27,599 nt of DNA. It comes from Verrucomicrobia bacterium UBA1200 (GTDB lineage Bacteria > Verrucomicrobiota > Kiritimatiellia > RFP12 > UBA1067). The stretch is from positions 12,402 through 40,000 of the forward strand of contig DBXY01000015.1 of NCBI GenBank assembly GCA_002309765.1, given 5' to 3'. Position 1 is the first letter of the stretch. The number at the start of each line of letters is the position of its first letter. Below are positions 7,963 through 14,217 of this stretch, one piece after another. Both the position numbers and the translations under genes were made by a program. Under the pieces are notes generated by a model. That model saw only the letters and a program-made list of their open reading frames with translations. It searched no databases and had not been told where the DNA came from.

Positions 7963-9375
7963 TTGGGATTGTTTCGGGAAAATGGCGGCAGCGGTGAGGT
8001 ATCCCCGTTTTACCGTCCGCAGTGGCTGGTGGCCATCGGTTTCCTTACCGTAATTCTGATCGGCACCGGTTTGTTCCTGATGCCGTTCTCGGTGGCCAGC
8101 GGTGCGAAGCCGTTATCCTTCTCCGAAGCGCTGTTCACCGCCGCCACATCCGCTTGCGTAACCGGGCTGATGGTGATTGACATCGGAACCAGATTGTCGG
8201 TGGCGGGACAGTGCGTGCTGTTGGCCCTGGTGCAGATTTGCGGCATCGGCTTGATGGCGGCAACCACCTTCTTGTTGGTGATATTCGGTCGGCGGCTGAG
8301 TCTCCAGAGCGAGTTCGCGGTAATGGACGCCATCGGATCCAAGGGCGTTTACGGCGTACGCGGTCTAGTGTGCTGGGTAATCGGCATCACGCTCTTTTTT
8401 GAGTTGGCTGGCACCTCCGTTTTGCTTCCCTGCTATTTGCACCCGATGTGTCCGGAATTGCCGCCGATGTCGTTTAGAAGAGCCGTTTTCTACGCCTTCT
8501 TCCATGCGGTGAGCGCGTTTTGCAATGCCGGAGTGTCATTGCATTCCAACGGGTTGGCCTATTTCATGGACGATCCGGTGTACCTTGGGGTTATCGGGAC
8601 GTTGGTGTTGCTGGGGAGCCTTGGCTTCTTGGTGCTGTTCAATCTGGTGACCATCAAGTTCTGGCGTAAAAACCTTCTGGAGCGCGGTGCGCTTTCCATG
8701 CACAGCAAGGTGGTCTTGTCCGCCACTGCGGTGTTGGTTTTGTTCTCCGCTGCTACGTTCTTGTGGGCGGAGTGGAACCACGCCTTGGCGGCGATGCCGC
8801 CCGGTCACCGGTGGTACGGCGCGCTTTTCCACGCGGTCTCATCGCGCACCGCTGGATTCTCGGCGCTGGACATGGCCTCCACTACCGAGTTTTCCCGCCA
8901 CATAACCGCGTTTATGATGCTGGTCGGCGGGTCGCCCGGTTCGTCCGCCGGCGGGATAAAAACCACCACGCTCGTGGTTTTGGCGATGACGGTTATCTCC
9001 ATGTGCCGCAACAACCCCAACACGGTGATTTTTTCGCGGACCATTCCGCAGTCCATTGTGCGCGAGGCGATTGTCATCGTGCTGCTGGCGCTTACCACGA
9101 TATTTGTCGCCTATGGGTTGCTGTTGTTCACCGAGGCTTCCGCCGGTGACACTCATGGCGGCCGGTTGTTGTTTGAAACGGTGGCAGCCGCCTCCACGGC
9201 GGGTATGTCCACCAACCAGACCGAAATGCTTTCTGCCGCTGGCCGTTGCATCATAATTTGCTGCATGTACATCGGGAGGATAGGCCCGCTCGCCATCGCC
9301 TTCATGATCGGTTCCGGCGACGATTACCAGCGTGGCCGAATCGTTTATCCCGACGGTGAAATCGTGGTCGGCTAA
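7963..9375 (+). CDS. trkH: TrkH/KtrB-type potassium uptake channel subunit
   Basis: 470 residues from a TTG at 7963. The start is decided by AGGAGG at 7951-7956, six bases upstream. The TTG at 7948 would begin before the ribosome site. The protein is membrane-spanning throughout and has the four pore loops of the Trk/Ktr/HKT family, each with its filter Gly: TSACVTGLMVID, SAFCNAGVSLH, SSRTAGFSALD and AAASTAGMSTN. The loop AAGGIKTTT after the third pore, typical of the intramembrane gate, is also present. It moves K+ across the inner membrane, normally with a cytosolic TrkA/KtrA RCK partner that is not encoded next to it. The name ktrB fits about equally well. Confidence 0.9.
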   Translation: MGLFRENGGSGEVSPFYRPQWLVAIGFLTVILIGTGLFLMPFSVASGAKPLSFSEALFTAATSACVTGLMVIDIGTRLSVAGQCVLLALVQICGIGLMAATTFLLVIFGRRLSLQSEFAVMDAIGSKGVYGVRGLVCWVIGITLFFELAGTSVLLPCYLHPMCPELPPMSFRRAVFYAFFHAVSAFCNAGVSLHSNGLAYFMDDPVYLGVIGTLVLLGSLGFLVLFNLVTIKFWRKNLLERGALSMHSKVVLSATAVLVLFSAATFLWAEWNHALAAMPPGHRWYGALFHAVSSRTAGFSALDMASTTEFSRHITAFMMLVGGSPGSSAGGIKTTTLVVLAMTVISMCRNNPNTVIFSRTIPQSIVREAIVIVLLALTTIFVAYGLLLFTEASAGDTHGGRLLFETVAAASTAGMSTNQTEMLSAAGRCIIICCMYIGRIGPLAIAFMIGSGDDYQRGRIVYPDGEIVVG

Positions 9376-9399
9376 TTCTTGTGTTCTTCTCGTTCACCT

Positions 9400-9419
9400 T
9401 GGCGAAATCTGTTTCGCCA
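9400..9419. other. Perfect hairpin after trkH
   Basis: TGGCGAAA and TTTCGCCA form an 8-base perfect stem around a TCTG loop, 25 bases after the trkH stop. No T-run follows on the plus strand, so it may be an RNA-stabilising or factor-dependent end rather than a standard terminator. Confidence 0.45.
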
Positions 9420-9567
9420 GCGATACAAATAATAACCACGGCAGGCTTGATTTCCATAGCGAAAGGTGGTAATATTTCGTTGTTTTTGATTGTGGGTAAC
9501 GGCCTTGACGAGGCGTGTTTTTCCAAGGCATTAGTTCGAGAAACTGACGGGGCGTGTCAAGCGACGT

Positions 9568-9693
9568 ATGGAAAGCCGACATCCCTTTCCACCCCGAACA
9601 CCGAAACGAAAGGCTGAAGGTGGCTATCTCTCCGAAATTGACGACTGTGACATCTTTCTTGGAATTTTGGGCCACACTTACGGCAATACAAAT
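9568..9693 (+). pseudogene. DUF4062-domain fragment
   Basis: This frame reads YLSEIDDCDIFLGILGHTYGN, the hallmark strand of DUF4062 (a TIR/STAND-like domain found at the N-terminus of defence-associated ATPases and AlbA_2 proteins). It has no proper N-terminus and no ribosome site. After TYGNTNTAG it runs into sequence resembling a Cas_NE0113 start in another frame and stops at 9768. It is therefore a relic. The next intact gene, an AlbA_2 protein, belongs to a class sometimes fused to DUF4062. That suggests the two were once one gene or neighbours. Confidence 0.5.
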
Positions 9694-9731
9694 ACTGCCG
9701 GTGTTGCTGACGAATGCTGTATGGGTGCGCC
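9694..9731 (+). repeat. Diverged scar of the Cas_NE0113 gene start (copy 1)
   Basis: About 38 bases match the start of the ring-nuclease gene at 13159. In the frame LPVLLTNAVW the changes relative to copies 2 and 3 fall mostly at third codon positions (AAT/AAC, GCT/GCG, GTA/GTG), as expected from a once-coding copy. The match is short and diverged, so chance is possible. Confidence 0.4.
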
Positions 9732-9769
9732 TACATTGTGGAAAAGCCTAAGCTATAGGATATTTTGAC

Positions 9770-11215
9770 ATGAAGATTACGACATCAAAGTTGAAGACGC
9801 TGCTGACCATCGGCGAGAACCTGAACATAGAGTTCAAGCGGGCGGGCGACGGGCCGAAGGTCGATACGTTCGAGTCGGTCTGCGCGTTCCTGAACAAGGC
9901 GGGTGGCAATCTTTTGCTTGGAGTTGATGACGACGGTACGGTTGTTGGTCTTCCACCAAAGGCGATCGACGCGATGATCCGCAACTTCGTCAAGGTGATG
10001 AACGATCCGAATCTGTTCGAGCCGACGGTGCAACTTTATCCAGAGCATATCGTGTACCAACGCAAGCATCTGATTTATGTGCAAGTACCTGAAAGTCCTG
10101 AAGTTCATAGGTTCAAGGGCGCCACATATGTGCGAGTACACGATTCGGATGTGCGCATAAAGGGAACAGAACCACTTGCGCAGCTCTTCATTCGGAAACA
10201 ACACGTCTTTACGGAGCAGCGGGTTTTCCCGTATGTTACGAAAAAGGATCTTCGATTAGACCTTCTTCCGAGGATTAAGGAGATGACGCGGGATGGACAT
10301 CCGTGGCGCCGGATGTCTGCCGATGCCATATTCAAGAGTGCGAAGTTGCTCGGCGTGGATGCCGAGTCGGGCAAGAAAGGCTTTAAGGCTGCTGCTGTCC
10401 TGCTTCTTGGCTCGGACGATTGTATCGGCGATGTGTTCCCCGCATATAAGACCGATGCACTGCTTCGCCGTGTCAATGTCGACCGATATGATGACCGCGT
10501 GACGGTCTCAACCAATCTTCTTGACAGCTACGACCAGCTATTCGCCTTTGGAGAGAAGCACCTCCTCGACAAGTTTTATCTTGAGGATGACGCGCGCGTG
10601 TCCCTTCGCGGCAAGATACTTCGCGAGATGATCGGCAACCTGCTCATTCACCGCGAGTTTTCGAGCGCACGCTATGCGCGCTTGATTATCGAGCGCGACC
10701 GCATATATACGGAGAACGCCAATCGCGCGTTCCGTTATGGACGGATTACGCCCAAGAACTTGGAACCCGAGCCAAAGAACCCCATCATCGCGAACTTCTT
10801 TCACCAAGTACAGCTTGCGGATGAACTTGGCTCCGGCGTAAGGAACCTCTATCACTACGTCAAGATCTACTCAAACGCGGAGCCCGTGTTTGACGAAGAC
10901 GATGTCTTTAGGCTTGTCGTTCCGCTTGATGACGCGTATTCCGCCGACCGGGCACTTGAAGGGGCATTACCAAAACCTGCCCAAGAAACCGCCCAAGAAA
11001 CCGCCCAAGAAACCGCCCAAGAAAATCTTTCGGACATAGAATTGAAGATTCTATCCTGCATAAAAATGGATTCTGAGATCACGCGCAAGCTGATTGCTGA
11101 AAAAATCGGGATTAGTTCCGACAGCGTCAAGCGGCGACTTGACTCTCTGAAGGCGAAAGTCGGCCTTAGACACGAAGGGCCTACCAAAAAGGGCCATTGG
11201 GTTTTCGGCAAGTGA
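9770..11215 (+). CDS. Schlafen/AlbA_2-domain ATP-binding regulator with winged-helix tail
   Basis: 481 residues. Residues 18-63 show the AlbA_2 (Schlafen-like) core: ENLNIEFKRA, then VCAFLNKAGGNLLLGVDDDGTVVG. The middle holds the companion GHKL-like ATPase (HATPase_c_4) region, with LREMIGNLLIHREFSS, NANRAFRYG and NPIIANFFHQVQLADELGSG. A four-fold AQET linker (residues about 404-419) leads to a C-terminal winged helix with ITRKLIAEKIGISSDSVKRRLDSLKA. Such proteins are annotated as putative transcriptional regulators or as 'ATP-dependent DNA helicase RecG-like'. The biochemical role is unclear, and they are common in defence islands. The ribosome site is weak (TAGGA). It is followed after 11 bases by a second winged-helix reading frame. 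Confidence 0.85.
   Translation: MKITTSKLKTLLTIGENLNIEFKRAGDGPKVDTFESVCAFLNKAGGNLLLGVDDDGTVVGLPPKAIDAMIRNFVKVMNDPNLFEPTVQLYPEHIVYQRKHLIYVQVPESPEVHRFKGATYVRVHDSDVRIKGTEPLAQLFIRKQHVFTEQRVFPYVTKKDLRLDLLPRIKEMTRDGHPWRRMSADAIFKSAKLLGVDAESGKKGFKAAAVLLLGSDDCIGDVFPAYKTDALLRRVNVDRYDDRVTVSTNLLDSYDQLFAFGEKHLLDKFYLEDDARVSLRGKILREMIGNLLIHREFSSARYARLIIERDRIYTENANRAFRYGRITPKNLEPEPKNPIIANFFHQVQLADELGSGVRNLYHYVKIYSNAEPVFDEDDVFRLVVPLDDAYSADRALEGALPKPAQETAQETAQETAQENLSDIELKILSCIKMDSEITRKLIAEKIGISSDSVKRRLDSLKAKVGLRHEGPTKKGHWVFGK
10979..11026 (+). repeat. 12-base tandem repeat, about 4 copies, encoding AQET linker
   Basis: The unit GCCCAAGAAACC occurs three times exactly, plus a fourth copy with two changes at its end. 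Because the unit is four codons, gain or loss of copies changes hinge length without breaking the frame. Confidence 0.9.
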
Positions 11216-11226
11216 GGTGACATGCG

Positions 11227-11502
11227 ATGAAACATGAAGCTAGATCCCTTGCCCCAGAGCCGACTGTGGTGAAAACTGTGGTGAAAACTGTGGTTGAAAG
11301 TGTGGTGAAAAGTGTGGTGAAAAATAGTGATGCGATTGTCACTATTCTGGCAGACAACCCGTCGGCTACCAGGCAACAGTTGGCGAAGGCGACGGGGCTA
11401 TCCGTGCGTGGTGTTGAGTGGAACCTCAAGGCACTCAAAGATGCCGGTCGCATCCACCGCGTCGGCCCCGACAAGGGCGGGCATTGGGAGGTCATCGGAT
11501 GA
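11227..11502 (+). CDS. Orphan winged-helix tail of a second AlbA_2-type protein
   Basis: 91 residues, with GAGGTGA five bases before the ATG. Residues 13-32 are a (T/S)VV(K/E) repeat. Residues about 33-91 form a winged helix with TRQQLAKATGLSVRGVEWNL and a tail GPDKGGHWEVI, closely matching the ends of AlbA_2/HATPase regulators. The catalytic body is missing, so it is probably a decayed or separated C-terminal fragment, although it could still be translated as a small DNA-binding protein. Its stop overlaps (ATGA) the start of a broken Cas_NE0113 frame. That suggests the intact ancestor was a coupled pair of regulator and ring nuclease. Confidence 0.6.
   Translation: MKHEARSLAPEPTVVKTVVKTVVESVVKSVVKNSDAIVTILADNPSATRQQLAKATGLSVRGVEWNLKALKDAGRIHRVGPDKGGHWEVIG
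11263..11322 (+). repeat. 12-base tandem repeat, 5 copies, encoding TVVK linker
   Basis: Five units of the form ACTGTGGTGAAA, the later ones with one to three changes, encode the (T/S)VV(K/E) hinge. Unit length and position relative to the winged helix match the AQET repeat of the preceding gene, although the sequence differs. Confidence 0.85.
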
Positions 11503-11660
11503 GCAATAAGCGCAAAATCCTCGCTTGCCCTCCGAAGTGCATAACACGAAGGAGGATCCTTGTTGCCGGCATGGGCACTTCGCCGGCGGTGCTGACGAAC
11601 GCGGTGTGGGCGCACCAGAAGAATCCGTTGTTTTTTACGGGCGTAGACGATAAAGGGTGA
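11499..11660 (+). pseudogene. Truncated Cas_NE0113-family ring-nuclease start (copy 2)
   Basis: 53 codons beginning MSNKRKIL, overlapping the previous stop by ATGA. After an insertion of about 13 codons the frame restarts with RRRILVAGMGTSPAVLTNAV and then stops. Bases 11556-11630 match 13183-13264 almost exactly, apart from a 6-base gap and a few changes. An AAGGAGG ribosome site lies inside it at 11549-11555. Only the first beta strand of the CARF-like fold is left, so it cannot work as a nuclease. Confidence 0.6.
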
Positions 11661-11677
11661 AGCCATAATGAGGTTGT

Positions 11678-12301
11678 ATGTACAATGTTCAGAAACATAT
11701 CATTGTTGGTAGCACCAGGATTCGAACGATTGCAGGATCCATTTTTGAGGCGGAGGGGAATGGCGCGGTTGGCGTGGCGATTTTTGTGCCATGTGGGTTA
11801 ACTGCGTTGCGCTGTGAGTTGCCACAATATATGATACCCTTTGGCCTCCCGATTGGAGAGGAAAAGGCATTCACAATTTTTCGCGGAGAAAGGCCGTCGG
11901 GTGTTGTTACCGTTCTTTGTGATGAGAATCGCAGCATGACACTTTATCCTGCAAGGGGCATCCCCATGCTACTCGACATGGCGCTGAAGATATTTCAGCG
12001 AATGGGAATTACCCGTATTGCGATGAACGGCATTCGGGTGTATTGGCCGCAAGGTGTAAAAGACCATGGACATCTTGCTGAGGCGTACCTTGTTGACAAT
12101 GCGTTGTATTGGCTCAAGACACACGAACACGATTTCGTGGCCATTGACTTTGTTGATTTGCGGGGAGGTTTTGGCAAAATACATCTTGAAGAACCTGACG
12201 AACCTTCTGTGCGTGATGAGAAAGCGATGCCAATTGCTTCCGAGTATTTCTCAACTCAGAACTGCCCTATTCAATTTTCCGATGGGCATGGAGAACCTTA
12301 G
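11678..12301 (+). CDS. Unrecognised 207-residue cytosolic protein
   Basis: ATG at 11678 follows a TGAGG element. There is no signal peptide, membrane segment or Cys cluster. Alternating beta and alpha segments are visible: RTIAGSIFEAE, AVGVAIFVPCG, MLLDMALKIFQRMGITRIAMNG, then FVAIDFVDLRGGFG. The strand-helix-strand with a Gly-rich turn suggests a compact alpha/beta fold. I cannot name the family. It sits 27 bases before the two-DTG protease with the same direction and may form a pair with it. Base composition is like that of the island rather than the core genes. Confidence 0.65.
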   Translation: MYNVQKHIIVGSTRIRTIAGSIFEAEGNGAVGVAIFVPCGLTALRCELPQYMIPFGLPIGEEKAFTIFRGERPSGVVTVLCDENRSMTLYPARGIPMLLDMALKIFQRMGITRIAMNGIRVYWPQGVKDHGHLAEAYLVDNALYWLKTHEHDFVAIDFVDLRGGFGKIHLEEPDEPSVRDEKAMPIASEYFSTQNCPIQFSDGHGEP

Positions 12302-12328
12302 GTTAGACAATCAATCAAAGGAGGCAGG

Positions 12329-13039
12329 ATGAAACCTTTTGAGCATGAAATAACGGAGTTTGACGGGCATATGCTTGTCAATCTACAAGAGGGACGGTTC
12401 CTCATTGACACGGGATCGCCGACGAGCTTTGCACGAGGCGGGCGCGTATCGTTTGGTGGCGCGATTGAGGATGTGTCGGATAGCGCCATGGGGATGCTGG
12501 ATGCTGACATGCTCTCTCGTTATGTTGGGACGCGGTTGGATGGGCTTGTCGGCATGGATATTCTCGGGCGGCACAGGCTGACGTTTGTGGGGAGCAGGCT
12601 GTTTGTTGGGGAGGGGGTCGTAGAGAATAGCGCAGGAACGCCAATTCGTGAGGAAACGTTGATTGCGCTTGAAACAGATGACTTTATGGGAATTCCAATC
12701 GTGTCGGTCAATGTCAACGAGAGTCCTGTTCGAATGTTTGTCGATACGGGAGCCAAAATATCATATCTGGACGCCTCAATGCTTTCCGGATTCCAGATTG
12801 AAGAGACTCTCCATGATTTCTATCCTGGAGTGGGAGAGTTTGATGTTGGCGTGTCTACAGTTTGGGCGGATTTGAATGGCTGGCCGTTCCGGGCTAAGTT
12901 TGGACGATTGCCGCCGTTGTTGCAAATGGCATTGCTGATTGGCGGTGTTGACGGCATTCTTGGTCGCGATCTTTTCACGTCGTATTTCATCCGAATTGAG
13001 CGTGGCGGTAAGCCTGTGGCGTTTGTTCCGCATATTTGA
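12329..13039 (+). CDS. Retropepsin-like aspartic protease with two DTG lobes
   Basis: 236 residues, with an AAAGGAGG ribosome site 5-8 bases before the ATG. Two lobes each carry the clan AA signature. Lobe 1 has FLIDTGSPTSF (D27) and, 45 residues later, GLVGMDILG. Lobe 2 has MFVDTGAKISYL (D139) and, about 70 residues later, GILGRDLF. In retropepsins one DTG comes from each subunit of a dimer. Here both are in one chain, as in pepsins, but without pepsin size or Cys. No signal peptide or membrane anchor is seen, so it should act in the cytosol. The substrate is unknown. It is paired with the 11678 gene and flanked on both sides by NE0113 scars. Confidence 0.75.
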   Translation: MKPFEHEITEFDGHMLVNLQEGRFLIDTGSPTSFARGGRVSFGGAIEDVSDSAMGMLDADMLSRYVGTRLDGLVGMDILGRHRLTFVGSRLFVGEGVVENSAGTPIREETLIALETDDFMGIPIVSVNVNESPVRMFVDTGAKISYLDASMLSGFQIEETLHDFYPGVGEFDVGVSTVWADLNGWPFRAKFGRLPPLLQMALLIGGVDGILGRDLFTSYFIRIERGGKPVAFVPHI

Positions 13040-13057
13040 TTTAGCCATCAGCTAAAT
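13039..13057. other. Small hairpin after the protease gene
   Basis: ATTTAGC and GCTAAAT form a 7-base perfect stem with a CATCA loop starting at the stop codon. No T-run follows, so termination is uncertain. Confidence 0.35.
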
Positions 13058-13095
13058 TGTCCCACATCAAGTGTGATTTTTGGTATGATTTTGGG

Positions 13096-13101
13096 TATAA
13101 T
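13096..13101 (+). promoter_or_regulatory. Probable -10 box before the NE0113-type gene
   Basis: A perfect TATAAT lies 57 bases before the ATG at 13159. There is no clear -35 box. An ATG five bases further (13107) opens a nine-codon frame that would be almost leaderless. Confidence 0.35.
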
Positions 13102-13158
13102 TGCCATGAAACTTGGACAAGCCCGTGTGGGCTGACTCTGAAAGACCATGGACCATCA

Positions 13159-13719
13159 ATGAAATCCGAATCAAAGCGTAAAATCCTTATTGCCGGGATG
13201 GGCACTTCGCCGGCGGTGCTGACGAACGCAGTCTGGGCGCTCGCGCACCAGAAGAAGTCGGTTGTGCCGGACGAGATAGTCGTTTTCATCACGAAGAACG
13301 GCAAGACGTTGCTCAAGAAGGAGCTGTTTGACGGCGGCGTCTGGTCGGACATGCTCAAGTGCCTTGCGCGCGAGGGAGTCGATTTCGAAGGAAAGCTGAT
13401 GTTCGGCGAAACGTCGATCCGCTCGATTCCGGACGCCAAGGTCAACGAGATCGACGATCTGCGCATGGGCGAGGACAACCTTCGCGCGGCGGATTTCATG
13501 CTCGCGCAGCTTCGGCAGTACACGGTTGCCAAGGGTGTTGGATATCTGCGAGCGGGTCCTATTCCAAAAGACGGCATCTGCTGGGCGGCGGCGTTCCCGA
13601 ACCTGAACAAGAATGCGGTCTGCGCGCGGCAGATGCGATCGCTCGATTTCGTGCGCGCTCGGCGCGGTCAGGCGGGTGCTTGGACTGAAGGGGATGCGCT
13701 ATCTTGGAAGACCCAGTAG
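13159..13719 (+). pseudogene. Cas_NE0113-family (Csm6/ring-nuclease type) gene, C-terminus lost (copy 3)
   Basis: 186 codons from MKSESKRKIL. Residues 7-122 fit the Cas_NE0113 family: RKILIAGMGTSPAVLTNAVW, then PDEIVVFITKNGK, and EIDDLRMGEDNLRAADFMLA. This is the CARF-like fold that binds or cuts cyclic oligoadenylate made by type III CRISPR Cas10. After QLRQYT (near 13525) the expected part with 'A-G-G-R-K-T-M' is absent. The remaining 64 residues look like out-of-frame sequence. So it is probably truncated by a fusion or deletion. No cas10, other cas gene or array is in the window. It is the most complete of three copies of this gene start. No clear ribosome site precedes it. Confidence 0.6.
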
Positions 13720-13801
13720 CTACTACGGCTATCTGGAGAAGGTCGAGCGTCCGGCGCATGGGCGACGGCGGGTCGTGAATTTGTTGTATTCGGACCTGTG
13801 A
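13607..13801 (+). pseudogene. Unrecognised gene tail behind the NE0113 break
   Basis: In a different frame from the ring-nuclease relic the sequence reads LKGMRYLGRPSSYYGYLEKV and ends NLLYSDL before a stop at 13799. It looks like a real C-terminus (aromatic and basic, ordered) with no start of its own. It is probably what remains of the gene that was joined to the truncated NE0113 copy. Family not recognised. Confidence 0.3.
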
Positions 13802-13856
13802 AAATTGAGTGTAAGATTTTGCCTGTTGCGGCGTTTATAATAACAAAGAAAGGATA

Positions 13857-14100
13857 ATGAGCATGATTAAGGAAAAAGAAATGGTATACGAAACGATTTC
13901 GGAAAAATTCCTTTCAGGCGTGAAGTCTATGATGGGCGCGATTGTTGAATGGTTGCGCGGGGTTTGACACTTTTCAGGAATAAAAGCGCCTCGGCGCGGG
14001 CCCTTACGAGCGGGCGGAAAAGCGCGACGGCTATGCCAACGGCTTCAAGCCGCGCTCGCTGCAGACGCGAGTCGGGAGGCTGTAGCTCATGGTGCCGCAG
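13857..14100 (+). pseudogene. IS256-family (mutator-type) transposase relic
   Basis: An ATG behind AAAGGA opens a 36-codon frame (IKEKEMVYETISEKF through AIVEWLRGV). The reading continues in another frame at about 13984-14100 with PYERAEKRDGYANGFKPRSL, then TRVGRL-stop-LMVPQ. The latter is the conserved 'YER..-R-.-GY-NG-.-..-T-.-.G-..L-.VPQ' block near the N-terminus of IS256 transposases. One frameshift and two stops are present, and everything after VPQ, including the DDE domain, is missing. It is inactive. It shows that a mobile element once inserted between the NE0113 relic and the AAA/DUF4143 gene. Confidence 0.75.
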
Positions 14101-14135
14101 GGCTGTCGAAATTTTATGAAAACGCAGTTTCAATT

Positions 14136-14172
14136 TTTGAGAATCCTAAAGTTTTAGTTTAGAATTCTCAAA
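14136..14172. promoter_or_regulatory. 15-base inverted repeat before the AAA/DUF4143 gene
   Basis: TTTGAGAATCCTAAA (14136-14150) and TTTAGAATTCTCAAA (14158-14172) are inverted copies with one mismatch and a 7-base centre. The repeat ends 8 bases before the -35 box of the next gene, a good place for an operator. It could also act as an RNA hairpin ending the IS relic transcript. Confidence 0.55.
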
Positions 14173-14180
14173 GATTTGGG

Positions 14181-14210
14181 TTGCTTTGCCAAGCCGGTAA
14201 ATAGTATAAT
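14181..14210 (+). promoter_or_regulatory. Promoter of the AAA/DUF4143 gene
   Basis: TTGCTT (14181-14186) and a perfect TATAAT (14205-14210) are 18 bases apart. The expected start of transcription is at about 14216-14218, on top of the ATG at 14218, so the message may be leaderless. Confidence 0.6.
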
Positions 14211-14217
14211 GTCCGCC

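Noticed and set aside
11678..12301. Macro-domain (ADP-ribose binding) protein
   Set aside because: A helix-strand with GITRIAMNG is faintly reminiscent, but the macro-domain signature with NAAN and GxGVxxAI is absent.
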